Shown: in pieces, positions 1-10,896 of the stretch
How the letters are laid out: each line of letters starts with the position of its first letter
Position numbering within the stretch: position 1 is the first letter of the stretch
NCBI GenBank assembly: GCA_026874595.1
Contig: CM049310.1
Location: forward strand, 9,052,001 to 9,116,000
Direction of reading: 5' to 3'
Origin: Sipunculus nudus
Lineage: Eukaryota; Annelida; Sipuncula; Golfingiida; Sipunculidae
DNA: 64,000 bases
Translations under genes and position numbers: made by a program
Notes under the pieces: generated by a model
What the model was told of the DNA's origin: nothing
Database searches by the model: none
Seen by the model: only the letters and a program-made list of their open reading frames with translations

Positions 1-1215
1 CAGTGTCAATATAAGTTAGCATATTTGGAGCATGGATGGCTAATGCAGGCTTCTGACAGTAAACTGCCATGTATTGTTGGAAAGCTTTTTCCCATTCTGT
101 AAATGATTTGAATAGCTTCCCTTTTTTTGGAACTACCTGGTATGCTTATGGGCTCTGGGGTTCATATGAAAACATGCCGTGAAATTCAATCCAGTTAAAT
201 GTCTAATATAAACAGTACACAATAAGCAAATACTGACCAACTCTGGCCATCTCATGGTTTTCCAAGCAGCAAAACTGCACATCAAGCACCTTCCAAATAA
301 TTATAGCTGAGCTGACATCATATTGTTGTTTTTTTTAATTAGTTAAGCAATCTTTGTTACAAAATTGGTAGTTTGCGCCTTCTGACCACCTTTAGCCCAA
401 TATAGTCTCTTTACCATCTATATTCACATGCCTATACTGACAAAAACCAACAGACAGACAATCATCAACCTTACAACTCATTGTAGAATCTCTAAATGTA
501 ACAGTGTTACGACAGATAATACCACAAATAAAAATACCCTTGATTGTCATTCATATTATGCTCTGGTCACGATCTACATGTTATGGCAGAATCACTTCTA
601 CAGAAAACAGGAAGGTGTTGTTAGGTCAGTGGGGACCTCCGGAATTGCAGATTCTAACAAGACTTGTTCTGCGGATTTAATGCAATACATGAATGGCAGG
701 ATTATATAATAGCTTAGAAACAAATATATTCCCATATGTGTAGACCAAATATAAACAGTTGACATTGCCTCAAATGACCCTCACACATGAATTCTGTAAA
801 CAACCATCTTCTCTACGATTGTTGACAATGTGAAAGGCAAATGCTGGCATTTGGGTATATAATCTAACTGCTGGTCCTAGAAACATCTTTAAGTGAATAA
901 CAAGGGGGGCCAATAAAAAATTTCCTTGGAAACCTGAATAAGTTCACTGCGATCTATATCCTCTGAGCTATGGGGCTTGAAAATACCCCCCAGAATAATA
1001 ACAAATTTGATACAAACGGGATAATTAAAGCTGTAGTATCTAGATACTTTGTAATATTTGGGTAATCATATTTCCTTAAAAATGATAAACAATTTTAAAT
1101 TATCCTTTCCTTGAATATAATTAGTTCATGACTATATCACCAAAAAAATACCAACGAGACTCGTTAATATCACATTGGTCAGAAAGACCATTAGCCGGCT
1201 GGCTAGCGGTTTGAA
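1..1215. other. gene-free AT-rich sequence
   Basis: No reading frame here looks like a real protein, and I recognise no RNA gene. The only structured part is about 880-1020, a diverged copy of a repeat that recurs at about 53775-53900. Both copies share TCCTTGGAAACCTGAA and GAGCTATGGGGCT, followed by a CCCCAGAATAAT segment. Confidence 0.6.
880..1020 (+). repeat. diverged interspersed repeat, partner at 53775-53900
   Basis: The segment and its partner share blocks in the same order: TCCTTGGAAACCTGAA, then GAGCTATGGGGCT, then CCCCAGAATAAT. The spacers have diverged. The family is unrecognised, and no terminal repeats or coding potential are visible. Confidence 0.55.
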
Positions 1216-1364
1216 ATGGCGCAAGTAACCCTCAGCCACCTCATTATGGTATATGCACTGGGAATCCTCTATGAATATTCATCGATACGTATGCATGTCA
1301 TAACCCAAGAGGGCTTGTTGACAGAGAATTTGACAGAAACTGTGACAGCAGGTTTCATCGCTGC
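1216..1364 (+). CDS. very weak candidate first exon ending at a strong 5' splice site
   Basis: An ATG at 1216 opens a frame of about 50 codons that reaches a textbook donor, GCTGCAG then GTAAGT, near 1364. The predicted peptide has no recognisable domain. No upstream promoter or downstream partner exon could be identified. A good donor occurs by chance every few kilobases in such DNA, so this is only a candidate. Confidence 0.12.
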
Positions 1365-1407
1365 AGGTAAGTCCTTTTTGGATTGGAAATATATTTCCGT
1401 GACCTGA

Positions 1408-3209
1408 TTTGTCTTTATAAAATGTTTTCTTCTCGCATAAATGATTATTGAGTGTGAAATGGTTTAATTTCAATGGTACTGGGCTGTACGTTCGAGCAGA
1501 TCGCCGTGTGCCTGTCACATACGCTTTGTTGCTTCTCTCATCTATTTTGATAAAAGAAATGACGGACATTGCACAAGTCACTGGTTAAAAAAAAACTCAC
1601 GAGCTTAGATTTAGAAAGTACCAAGCAGCCTAAAACAGGATTGTGTGGTTTGTGCACTTGCCTGAGTAACATGCCATGATCTTGTGATGACTGATGTCCA
1701 GCAGACGTCTGCGTCACCTCAGCCCGCGCCCCTCCCCCTTTCTGACACACTCCAACACTCTTCCTTATCAGATTTGAGGAAATATTTCGATGGAATGCAT
1801 CAAAATTAAATGCATGTTTTTCATATACAGATAAAAAAAGTGAAATTATTGATTTGAAAGATATTATATCAAAATATATCACACTAATCATGACTGAAAT
1901 AATATATCATCACTTTCCTGCTGAAACCCTGGATGTATTTAATTTCCAAGGTTTCTGACTTTATTCACGAAAAAAAAAACATTTTTAGTCTGCATGTATA
2001 AAGAATTGTATTTAAATTTTTAAATTTTTTAAAGGGCTCTGGTTTTGACAATCTCATACACTAACATAATTGAATTTTATTGAATGGGGCTAGTATAATA
2101 TTAATGACAAAGTAATTAACTGTATCCGCTGTTTATAATATTATGATCTTTATACTGACAATGAGTAAAAACAGAATGGAAAAAAAATTAATACTCATTA
2201 AACAATTTGATTCAAGAGTATAAGGGAATCCCCAGTTTCTCCATTTAATCTGATTATAATAAGGACAGCACATGACAACAATATATGAAAATATGAATCA
2301 TATCAATACAATTCAAGCAAATACATAAGTTCATCATTATATCATTTGTTACTCTTACTTGTGGAATCACCTTTACAGAAACAGAAAACAGTAGGCACCA
2401 ATAAGATCCATTAACTAACAAATATGAGACATCCAAATGAATTATAACCAAGTATATATCCAAATTTATCGTAACTGGTTAATATTAACCCCTTTACTGG
2501 TCAAGGCAATTTTTACTTGCACTTTAGAGAGATACAATCTTTGTATCTATCTAACAGGTAATACCTTGCTCAGTTATGATTTCATCTTACCAAATTTTAA
2601 AGATTTAATTACTATGGAGATTGTTTGCTTTTCTTAATAGGAAATCCTTAAGACTGCTTCTTTTTTTACAAATGATCAAAGCCGATTTGAGATTTCTCAG
2701 TGTCTATCTCAAAGTGTCCAAAATAACACTCTGAGCAGTAAATTGGTTGATCATCTTCTGTCAAAATATCACAATCCTGACAATCTTTGCAGATGAAGGT
2801 TTTTCTAACAAAAGTCAGAATCATTTCCATGACTACATATAAATAAATTACATCCTTCTTAAAGAAATTATCCAATCTCAAAACCAAAAATATTATTATA
2901 AACTCAGAAATAATTATTCAGTATAACAGAAATTATTTTTAAAAGCTACATGGAAGATGGAAAATGTGTCACTTGATTTTTGCACTATTTGTATAAAAAT
3001 ATAATATCAATATCACTATGATTCTAAAACGGCTATCAGTCAATTCTGTGTTGTCCTTTCCTTTGTTAAAACACACTCCTTTATAATAACTATTAAAAAT
3101 CTTTGATCCAGTTCAATCATTCATAAAGCAGCACTGCAGTACCATGATTTATGTTGGATAAAATCATTTATCAAACTCTAAAATATGCAAAAAAGTCTCT
3201 TTTACATTT
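1408..3209. other. no supported gene; AT-rich intergenic or intronic DNA
   Basis: This is long AT-rich sequence with short frames only. A 73-residue minus-strand frame at 2666-2887 carries several CxxC pairs, but it lacks splice signals I can defend. It might equally be the 3' untranslated region of the candidate exon to its right. Confidence 0.5.
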
Positions 3210-3443
3210 TCATTTCTTTACATATCTTGATTTGTGTGATTTCACAATGTTCTCTAGTGGTGGTCTCTCTACGGAGTGGATAGTTTTGCTAATTCTCCTT
3301 GGGTCTTCGTCACCCATAGGGACAGGCCTCGCCATGGACTTGCTGTCCTCCAGCCTCCTACGCAGGATAGCTCTCTGGATATCTGGAGTATATCTATATT
3401 CCAATCCTTTTTCACTTTTAAAGCCACTGGCTGATAGTGTTTG
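3210..3443 (-). CDS. candidate terminal exon of an unidentified host gene
   Basis: On the minus strand, an acceptor-like TTTTCTAAGCACAG precedes an open frame of about 77 codons ending in TGA at 3210. An alternative acceptor would start the exon at about 3430. The stretch is distinctly richer in G and C than its flanks. The peptide is highly charged, with an arginine-rich central part (ILRRRLEDSKSMARP), a DPRR segment and a basic C-terminus (KSHKSRYVKK), and it has little low complexity. I do not recognise the family and see no domain. Upstream exons would lie to the right, but that region is now filled by R1, the LINE and GypsyA, so they may be far away or the exon may be an orphan. The composition change and acceptor are seen; that it is a host exon is inference. 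Confidence 0.33.
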   Translation of the reverse strand, partial: QTLSASGFKSEKGLEYRYTPDIQRAILRRRLEDSKSMARPVPMGDEDPRRISKTIHSVERPPLENIVKSHKSRYVKK

Positions 3444-3585
3444 CTGTGCTTAGAAAACACAGCTCTGTACCTCGAAATAAGAAATCAATTTTTCATATAA
3501 TTTTTGCACACAGACAGATGAAAACACACTCATTTACTGAGAGATACTTTGAGCTTTTTACATTCTTCAACATTATTCCATTTTT

Positions 3586-3708
3586 AGCTCCACTGACTCT
3601 AAGTCATCTGAGCTATAGTCATGGTCCATTGTCCATCGTCCGTCTGTTTGTCTGTCCGTCCGTAGATGTAGCACGTTTTGAAACCGTAAGACCTAGGAAT
3701 CCAAAAAT
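3586..3708 (+). repeat. R1 interspersed repeat, 5' part (copy a)
   Basis: The segment begins AGCTCCACTGACTCTAAGTC and runs through CTGAGCTATAGTC and a CCGTC/TGTC-rich tract. It matches the start of another copy at 18272. The LINE at 3718 interrupts it. The copy resumes at 6764 and is interrupted again by GypsyA at 7436. R1 has no coding potential and is probably a non-autonomous element. Its AGCTCAG...CTGAGCT head (best seen at 18272) can form a hairpin. Confidence 0.75.
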
Positions 3709-3717
3709 AGGCATAAT
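3709..3717. repeat. 9-bp target-site duplication of the LINE (left)
   Basis: AGGCATAAT occurs here and again at 6755-6763. The other R1 copies read straight through this point (GGCATACAGTTAGATG at about 18428), which shows that the LINE split a continuous R1 sequence here. Confidence 0.85.
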
Positions 3718-6412
3718 AGGCAGTGATTTACTCATTGAAAATCCTAAGCCAAAACTGAAAGTCATATTACAAGAACTTGGCCTAATCCAACATGTCAAGG
3801 AACCAACAAGGATAAATGATAAAAGTAAAACCCTACTAGATGTAATAATAACCAATTTTAATGATCAAATTTCACAATGTGGTACATTCCCCAAACACTA
3901 CAGCGACCATAATGCAGTATACATGAAACTATATTGGAATAAACCTGTCCATGCACTCCATCCCTTTAGAGTTTAGAAATATAAAGAAGGAAACTATATT
4001 AAAATGAAAGACATGCTCCAGAAAATTAACTGGGATAATATTGTAGACAAAAAAGAATATATCGACATAGTTTACGAAAAATTTACATCCACAGTCCTCT
4101 GTATATCAGAACAATGCATCCCAGTAAAAACAGTTAAAAACATAACTACCAATAAAGAATGGTTCACTCATGAACTAAAATTAATAAAACGCAAGTGCTT
4201 AAGAATCAGATCCAAAGCAATGAGAACCAAAAATACAAATGATTGGGAATTATACAAAAATTCACGTAACAAATTTAATGCTGAGGTCAGAAAAGCCAAA
4301 AGTAAATATCCTTTAAAACTAGCAAATGATCTGAAGGAAAATCTTCATAACAAGACATACTGGTGGAAAACCATAGAAGGCCTTATGAAAGGAACAACAC
4401 ATAAGACACTACCACCACTGGACAAAGGAAATGAATTGTATGTTACACTACCCAAAGAAAAAGCAGAACTGTTAAACAACCAATTTATACAACAAACAAT
4501 ACTTAACCACAATAGCAACTATGTTCCCTTAACACCAAGAAAAACAAATAACAAATTAGGAGAAGTACAATTCGAAATAAATGATATAGAATCAATTATG
4601 AAATCCCTAGATACAAGTAAATCTAAGGGACCAGATGATATACATCCCTTCATTCTAAAGACATGTTATAAAGAATTATCATACCCTATTAAAAAAATCG
4701 CTGAACTTTCCTTTAACACAGGAAAACTACCCACCCTATGGAAAAAGGCAAATGTCACACCTATCCTTAAAAGTGGTGATCCTAAACAACCAGTAAACTA
4801 CAGACCCATATCACTAACAAGCTGTATATGTAAAATAATAGAGAAAATTATATTTGCCAGAATGCTTAACTTCTTTAAAGAAAACAGAATTATATCAGCA
4901 TACCAATCAGGATTTTTATCTAGAGACTCTGCAGTGTATCAATTAACAGACTTGTACAATACTATCACCTATGATTTAGACAATGGAAAAGAAGGAATAG
5001 GAATCTTTCTAGATATAAGTAAGGCTTTTGATAAAGTCTGGACAGATGGCCTTCTCAGTAAGCTACTCTCAGCAGGAATAACAGGTAAACTGCACAGATG
5101 GTTATACAACTATTTAACAAATAGACAACAACGAGTTATTATAGAAAATGCTCCCTCGGAATGGAAATTCCTACAGGCAGGGGTACCACAAGGATCGATC
5201 CTAGGACCCCTGCTCTTCTTAGTCTTTATCGACGACATAGGAGAAAAACTCACAAGTAATATTCGTCTCTTTGCGGACGATACAATGTTATACCTAGCCA
5301 TAGAAAATCCCATCCGAGCAGCCCAGATACTAAATGCTGACCTTGAAAAGATTTACCAGTGGTCAAGGAAATGGCTAGTCACTTTCAATGCAGGAAAAAT
5401 TGAATCGGTACTCTTTTCAAGGAAAACAGCACCTGTAAACCTCCCTGACTGATACCTAAATAAAACAAAAATAACTAGATTCAAAATGCACAAACATTTC
5501 GGAATAATCCTTAGCCATAATTGCAAATGGCAAGAACATATAAACTACATTGCAGCTAAAGCAATGAACAAACTTCTAATCTTAAGCAAGTTAAAACATC
5601 TCCTAGATAGAACAACCTTACAAAATATATATTTCTCATATATCAGACCCCTCTTAGAATATGGAAACATCTTATGGAGCAACTGTACCCAGGAACAAGA
5701 CCAGACACTTGAAAAAATACAACTGATAGCTGCAAGAATTGTAACGGGAGGGGTAAAAGGAACATCACATGAACTCTTATATCTTGAATCAGGATGGGAA
5801 ACTCTCCAAAAGAGAAGAGAAAACAAACAAATCCTCCTTGTACATAAAATGATTAACAACGAAAGTCCGCAGTATCTACGCATTCTTCTTCCACCTCCAC
5901 ATAGTAACATATACGAAACCAGATTTGTAATACACAACCTTACTCCAATACAAGCAAGAACTGATTTATATTTCAACTCTTTTCTCCCAAAATCAATCAG
6001 ATTATGGAACCAAATGGATCTTGATAAGAAAGCTTGCTTAACAAGTGCCTCATTAAACTACCAATTGAAAAAATCAGCTCTAAGAACTAAAACACCTACG
6101 TACTACAACTCAGGAACCAGAAAATCACAAATAATCCATGCACGCATGAGAATGAAAAGTAGTGATCTAAATTATCATATGTACACAAGACATATTAGTG
6201 ACACCAAAAAATGTCAATGTGGCCACCCATCAGAAGATCCCAACCACTACCTACTGCAATGCCACCTCTATAACTCCACTAGGAAAACATACTTACCTAG
6301 GGATACCCCATTAAAAGTTTTACTTTTTGGTAACCCAAAAATAGATGACAAATCAAACAAGGAAATATTCGAATCGGTAGCAAACTTTATTGAAAACTCA
6401 AACAGATTCTAA
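3718..6412 (+). pseudogene. LINE ORF2: endonuclease C-terminus plus reverse transcriptase, two in-frame stops
   Basis: A single reading frame runs from the left end to TAA at 6410-6412, broken only by TAG at 3974-3976 and TGA at 5450-5452. The first part resembles the end of an APE endonuclease: a PTRI segment, LDVIITN, then the catalytic SDHNAV block. Reverse-transcriptase blocks follow in order: KGPDDIHP, NYRPISL, GIFLDISKAFDKVW, QAGVPQGSILGP and the active site FADDTMLY near 5270. The thumb and C-terminal region ends with a CQCG...H...C cysteine/histidine cluster typical of these LINEs. No frameshifts are seen, so the copy is fairly young, but it is truncated and cannot move itself. Confidence 0.9.
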
Positions 6413-6754
6413 CATAAAATAATTTGACGATTTTGACAAACTCATCCCACACCCACCAAAACTCTCTCTCTCCTCTCAACTGGCACCTTACACTTTCCAA
6501 ATCACAACTAAAAACATAGTCATTATGCTATCCACATCTTCCATGATACTCCAGTCATCAATATGTTAACATCACACCCCCCCCCCCCCTTGCCATGCAT
6601 CAGAAAATTACCACTTTAGAATTCAGGAGCGAGCTTCATAAGCTTTAAGTAGCTTGCGCTCAATCTATTGATACATGTTTATATTTATATATGTGCTTAG
6701 GTAGAATACCACATGAATGTACTTACTATGTATTGTGTCAATAAATCATTCAAA
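3718..6754 (+). mobile_element. 5'-truncated APE-type LINE (Jockey/CR1/L2 group)
   Basis: The element is a 3.04-kb insertion between two copies of AGGCATAAT. It contains the C-terminal part of an APE endonuclease and a complete reverse transcriptase. Its 3' UTR of about 340 bp includes a C tract (about 6578-6590) and an AATAAA at 6740-6745. There is no long A tail; the 3' end is AATCATTCAAA. The left end lies inside the endonuclease domain, the usual outcome of incomplete target-primed reverse transcription. Clade assignment beyond the Jockey/CR1/L2 group would need a phylogeny. Confidence 0.9.
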
Positions 6755-6763
6755 AGGCATAAT

Positions 6764-7435
6764 GTTAGAAGTCACCAAGATCTCCTACCAAACCGAAAAC
6801 TGGGTCTTTGCGACTTTGTTCCTTTGAGAAATTAAGGAAAAACCTCAATTTTTTATTACAACTATTTTCACACTTCAGGACTGCCTAATATCAAAACGAC
6901 TCATCTGTTTTTCCTCATATTTACCATAAATATTCCTCTATATAGTTCCTATGTACATGCCAGAAATAAGGTCTGTATTATATAATTTAAAAAAGTTAAT
7001 GCATAATAATGCATTTTGTAAAAAATCAGGGAAAGATATTTGATCGCTGAACACAAAACATGTTAAAGCTAAAGACTTTTATCCAGTAATGTAACTTTAA
7101 TTAATCAAAATTAAATTGTATACCCAAAATAAGACCAAAATCTTTTAAATTTTTTAAAATATTAGCAAAAAATAAAAAATCTGTACCTTAAATTTTGCCC
7201 AACTTTGGCCACTGCATGCTTTTTTCCTGTAAGTACTGTGGATTTAATTTTCACAGCATGTGCACATAAGGATTAAATCTGTTAAAATCTGAAATTTGAA
7301 AATAAAAGCTGCAAAATTAGGCTAGTTATTGAATTTTTTTTTTGGAGGCTCTTGTTGTATTCAAGCAGTCAAGCAGTCCACTTTGGTCACTGTAGGTCAT
7401 TCAGTGCAACATTGGCTGTTGGCATAATGTTATGC
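6764..7435 (+). repeat. R1 copy a, middle part
   Basis: This stretch continues R1 after the LINE. It shares long blocks with 18440-19120, including AAGGAAAAACCTCAATTTTT, GTTCCTATGTACATGCCAGA and TTTTTCCTGTAAGTACTGT. It ends at the ATGC duplication of GypsyA. The remainder of the same copy continues at 17778. Confidence 0.75.
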
Positions 7436-7872
7436 TGTAGTATTTTCTTAAAATACTGTAATTTGGGAATGTAAATATATTGGGTCTTACCACTTAGGGA
7501 AAATTGAAAGAACCACAACAAGTTTGTATTGGTTATATATACAGAGCCTACACTCACACATTATCAAGACTGCATTATGGTGACTGCTAAGTTATCTAAG
7601 ATAGTAGTATACACATACCTAGGACTGCACCGGTCGAGCGAAGATAGTGTGCACTGCACGAACCGACTCTTCTTGATGCTCAGGTCCAAAAAGGCCGAAT
7701 CAGTCAGTGATGCCTAGTTTTATGCTATCTGTGGGAGGCAGGGTAAAGTACCCACTGCCTGGTGATTGGTCAGGGCATAACTGGTGACTGTCAGTCATCA
7801 GCATGCCCCGCCCTGGTCAACAGGAGGTCAATAAGAGCAAAGGTTAAGCATCATGTAGAGTGGGATGCTACA
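7436..7872 (-). repeat. GypsyA 3' LTR
   Basis: The LTR is 437 bp and identical to the right LTR except A at 7646, where the right copy has G at 17551. Short frames inside it are not genes; both LTRs carry them. Confidence 0.95.
7713..7770 (-). promoter_or_regulatory. GypsyA LTR promoter elements
   Basis: In element direction a CCAAT box (GACCAATCACC, about 7761-7771) lies about 40 bp before a TATA-like CATAAAACTAGG (about 7712-7723). The same elements occur in the 5' LTR, shifted by 9905 bp, where they would drive transcription. Assignment is by motif and position only. Confidence 0.5.
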
Positions 7873-7884
7873 TCCTTCCCTCCT
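7873..7884 (-). promoter_or_regulatory. GypsyA polypurine tract
   Basis: AGGAGGGAAGGA on the minus strand directly abuts the 3' LTR. This is the expected site of plus-strand priming in reverse transcription. Confidence 0.85.
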
Positions 7885-8630
7885 ATGGGGAAAATTTTTC
7901 ACTATAGTGGAAAATTTTGTGGTCGCAGTCCTAGTACGTCACCAGCTGGAGGTGTGTTTTTACAGGGCCCCATAGTCTGTGTAAAGGCTGCAAGCCGGCT
8001 ACCCAACCCTAACTCCCAAGTGGGGAGGGGGAGGTAGGTTTGTCCAGTGCTTCAACAGCGGGCAGGGAGTGTTCTCTCCCTACGCAGTACTATAGGAAAA
8101 ACAAGGGAGTAGCAGTCTGATAAGTGTTGTGGGAGTTTAGGGAGGTAACCTTTATTTGAGAATACATAAGATATAAGTGACATAAAATCATGGTATACAA
8201 GGTGTCCAGTGATAAATCAAGTATATATATTTATATACACATATACATATACGCATATACATACATATATATATATACACACACCTATACCTACACACAC
8301 ATACATATATATATATATTTATACATGAAAGGCGGGCATTTGCCGTTAGAGTTTGTGCTTGACGTCCTTTAGTGCACTTTAGATCCATAGGATGTTAAGT
8401 TTACATTTTCAGTTCATTTGGTGGCGCTATAAGCCTTAACTAATTTTGGAGAAAGTATTCAGGAAGAGCGTCCACATTTTCTGGCTGTTGTGAACGTTGG
8501 CACAGGTCACAGGGTGTCACTGGTGAGACGGCAATGTTTGTTGACAATGACTTTCAGGAATAAGGAGACCGCTTGTTCATGGAAGGATAGGCACACCTGA
8601 AACGAAAGACAACAGCAGCAGTATCTTTTC

Positions 8631-8667
<37 letters not shown>

Positions 8668-8878
8668 GTGATTTGACCAGGGGTTACCATGTGTTTGTTG
8701 ATGCTGCAAAAGAGAAAACAAAATATAAACATCATGGGATTGACCTTGGCGCCCTCTAGTGTGCAATCTGAAACTTTAAAGGGAATAATAAGACACATTG
8801 TTTGTACAAATCATTCTAACCGCACATGGCGTCGGGTGTTTTCTATACAATGCTAACTATTTTTTTTTTTTATTTATT

Positions 8879-8927
<49 letters not shown>

Positions 8928-9015
8928 TATTTATATACAGGGGAGTGTCAGCATGGAGTTTTGGCAGAGATGACACAGTAGGGGTCAGTAAGTCATTGGG
9001 CAATAATTTGTCAGT
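7885..9015. other. GypsyA 3' non-coding region with simple repeats
   Basis: This lies between env and the polypurine tract. It contains a TA/CA microsatellite (about 8220-8320) and two T tracts on the plus strand (about 8634-8664 and 8861-8925), which are A tracts in the element's RNA. No gene is supported. Plus-strand frames crossing the T tracts are composition artefacts. Confidence 0.75.
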
Positions 9016-10809
9016 TTACACAATGTCGGAGGTATGTTGTATTTGGGAGTCTCTCTCAAGATTTGGGTACAAATTCCCTGACTGGGGCGGCTGAAGGTCG
9101 TGATGCGGCTTGGAATCTAGAGTACTGTCTGAATTATCTTGTTGTTGCTTGCTACAGGCCTTTGGGCTGCATGTGGGGAGGATGTGTTTAAATTTGTAAA
9201 GAACGATAAGGCCTACAGCCCCTGCTATCATAAGGAGCATAATAGAAATCCAGGAAAACCAGTCAGATGGGTCTGAAAAGTCAAATAATGTGAGACCCGT
9301 TGATTCTATAGGTGGAATGAGGGATAAATTTTTGAAGCTGTGCCAGCTTGGGATGGCAGCCAGGTGTTTCAATGTTATTAAATCTGTATTTCTAATGGGG
9401 GCTGACAGGTTGACATTGAAAGAGAGCACTGGCAGATCGATTATCGAAGCTTCTGTTAGCAAACCTTGAATGTGCCATGAAGGGCCAAATAAGAAGCATG
9501 TATGGTGTAGGAATATAGAATAAACTCCTGGCTGCAGGGCCACTTTTGAGGGCCGCTTGTGCATACAGTGCAGTGATAAAGGTTTTCCGGCAAAGCTAAG
9601 AACAGTGTGTAGAGGGGATGGCCGGAAAACCTGAGAAATATTAAAATGTACCAATTTGAACAGGCAGTGTTTCCTGAGTGCTTGGTTGCCATGGATTATT
9701 GCCTGTTCACACCTGTAGTGTGATTCTGAGAGTACCGGGGTACCCTTACAGAGAAAAGGGCTAGGCCCTGAGCAGTTTCTTGGAATGAATAAGATTTGTT
9801 GCTGCATGTTTATTGCGACTGAGGTCACAATCTTAAAGGTGATAGCAAAATTTGGCTTGATAGGTAAAGGCCATGAGTGGAGGTTATAGCATAAGTATGG
9901 GTTTTTCTCGAAAACTGGAATTTTGATAGCATATTTTAAAGTTAGATTTGACGCAGATACAAGGTGAGCCTTGACATTTCTATATATCCACCCTGGCGGG
10001 GGTATTCCAAACCCAAGAGCTGAAATCTTGTTGCGGGCTGGTTCTAAATATTTCATGGGGAGAACATCTGGAGAGATATACCCGTGCATAACAGATGCAC
10101 TTTTTAGTTTATATACTTCACATGCTAGTCTATATTCTTGGACAATATCCTCAATGTAATCAATGTGTAAGTCCATTTCCCGAGCATGTTGTAATAATTT
10201 TGTAGTGCCAGCCAATGTTCTTAAGTTATATTCTAATGAATTTTTCCAGAGATTTAAAGTACTGTTAAGTAGGGCTAGTTGGTTTGAATGCTCATTTGCG
10301 ACTACTGTTATCTCATTAACTGCTGTGACCATTTTCTTAGAGATACTGATAGTGTCCTCTTGTGACTTAGCCAATTTTTTAAATGCCTCTCTGAACGTTT
10401 CCAAATCTTTTTGTGTTGCTATCCCAAACAGGGATTTTGAGAATTCTCCCACAAAATCTAACAGTCCCCGTTTTTGCCTATGTAAAGCGTCATGGTTTTG
10501 CACATACTTTATTAGCCTATTGATTTTCCGTGTCCAGAGAGGATATGAACGGTCATATGTTTTAGCCCGTTGGATGGAGGCATTAAACGTCAACAGAGTT
10601 TCCAAGACGTTGCTATGTAGGGTTGGATGCGGAGAAACAACCAGCAGTGACCATGAACCTTTCTCATGGAAACATTCCCCTTGTTCATGGACAACAATAC
10701 CATGTCTTATGGGAGTAAAGTTGAAAAGTGTTGAGACATTACCTGAAAGTGCAGCTTGGGAGTAGCCCAGAAGACACAGCCAAACCAACACGGGGACAGG
10801 GGGTGCCAT
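9016..10809 (-). CDS. env: envelope glycoprotein, baculovirus F / errantivirus Env-like
   Basis: This 597-residue class I-type membrane protein would sit on the particle surface and fuse membranes. It starts at an ATG at 10809 with a hydrophobic signal peptide (residues about 3-20). A furin-type site RQKR is at 111-114, followed directly by the glycine-rich hydrophobic GLLDFVGEFSKSLFG, the expected place and character of an F-type fusion peptide. A heptad-like helical region follows (about 131-210), then a cysteine-containing ectodomain with many Asn-X-Ser/Thr sites. One transmembrane helix (about 518-538) precedes a polar tail of about 58 residues. The layout matches the family of baculovirus F proteins and insect errantivirus Env. 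It lies 87 bp after pol and is probably translated from a spliced RNA. No break is visible. The subfamily call rests on architecture rather than alignment. Confidence 0.87.
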   Translation of the reverse strand: MAPPVPVLVWLCLLGYSQAALSGNVSTLFNFTPIRHGIVVHEQGECFHEKGSWSLLVVSPHPTLHSNVLETLLTFNASIQRAKTYDRSYPLWTRKINRLIKYVQNHDALHRQKRGLLDFVGEFSKSLFGIATQKDLETFREAFKKLAKSQEDTISISKKMVTAVNEITVVANEHSNQLALLNSTLNLWKNSLEYNLRTLAGTTKLLQHAREMDLHIDYIEDIVQEYRLACEVYKLKSASVMHGYISPDVLPMKYLEPARNKISALGFGIPPPGWIYRNVKAHLVSASNLTLKYAIKIPVFEKNPYLCYNLHSWPLPIKPNFAITFKIVTSVAINMQQQILFIPRNCSGPSPFLCKGTPVLSESHYRCEQAIIHGNQALRKHCLFKLVHFNISQVFRPSPLHTVLSFAGKPLSLHCMHKRPSKVALQPGVYSIFLHHTCFLFGPSWHIQGLLTEASIIDLPVLSFNVNLSAPIRNTDLITLKHLAAIPSWHSFKNLSLIPPIESTGLTLFDFSDPSDWFSWISIMLLMIAGAVGLIVLYKFKHILPTCSPKACSKQQQDNSDSTLDSKPHHDLQPPQSGNLYPNLERDSQIQHTSDIV

Positions 10810-10862
10810 GTTTGATGCGTATTTAAAATTGGCCTTCTTTTGTTAACAGTGTCTCCCACAAT

Positions 10863-10875
10863 CTGAAAATATGTA
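10863..10875 (-). promoter_or_regulatory. candidate 3' splice site for env mRNA
   Basis: ACATATTTTCAG on the minus strand ends at 10863, 54 nt before the env ATG. It lies just inside the pol 3' end. Together with the donor at 15850 it would produce a subgenomic env transcript, as in other env-bearing retroelements. Confidence 0.45.
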
Positions 10876-10896
10876 AGGTTTGATAGGTAAGGTTGT

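Noticed and set aside
2666-2887. Minus-strand 73-residue frame with several CxxC pairs as a zinc-finger exon
   Set aside because: AT-rich, no defensible splice sites, no spacing typical of a known finger. Kept only as a remark.
7529-7717. 62-codon plus-strand frame, also at 17434-17622, as a small gene
   Set aside because: It lies wholly within both GypsyA LTRs, antisense to the element. The repetition comes from the LTR duplication.
8188-9094. Short frames rich in Tyr/Ile, Lys or Phe
   Set aside because: They cross TA/CA microsatellites and T tracts in the GypsyA 3' region.
10163-10765. 200-codon plus-strand frame opposite env
   Set aside because: It is antisense to a clearly coding region and has no recognisable domain; it is a shadow frame.
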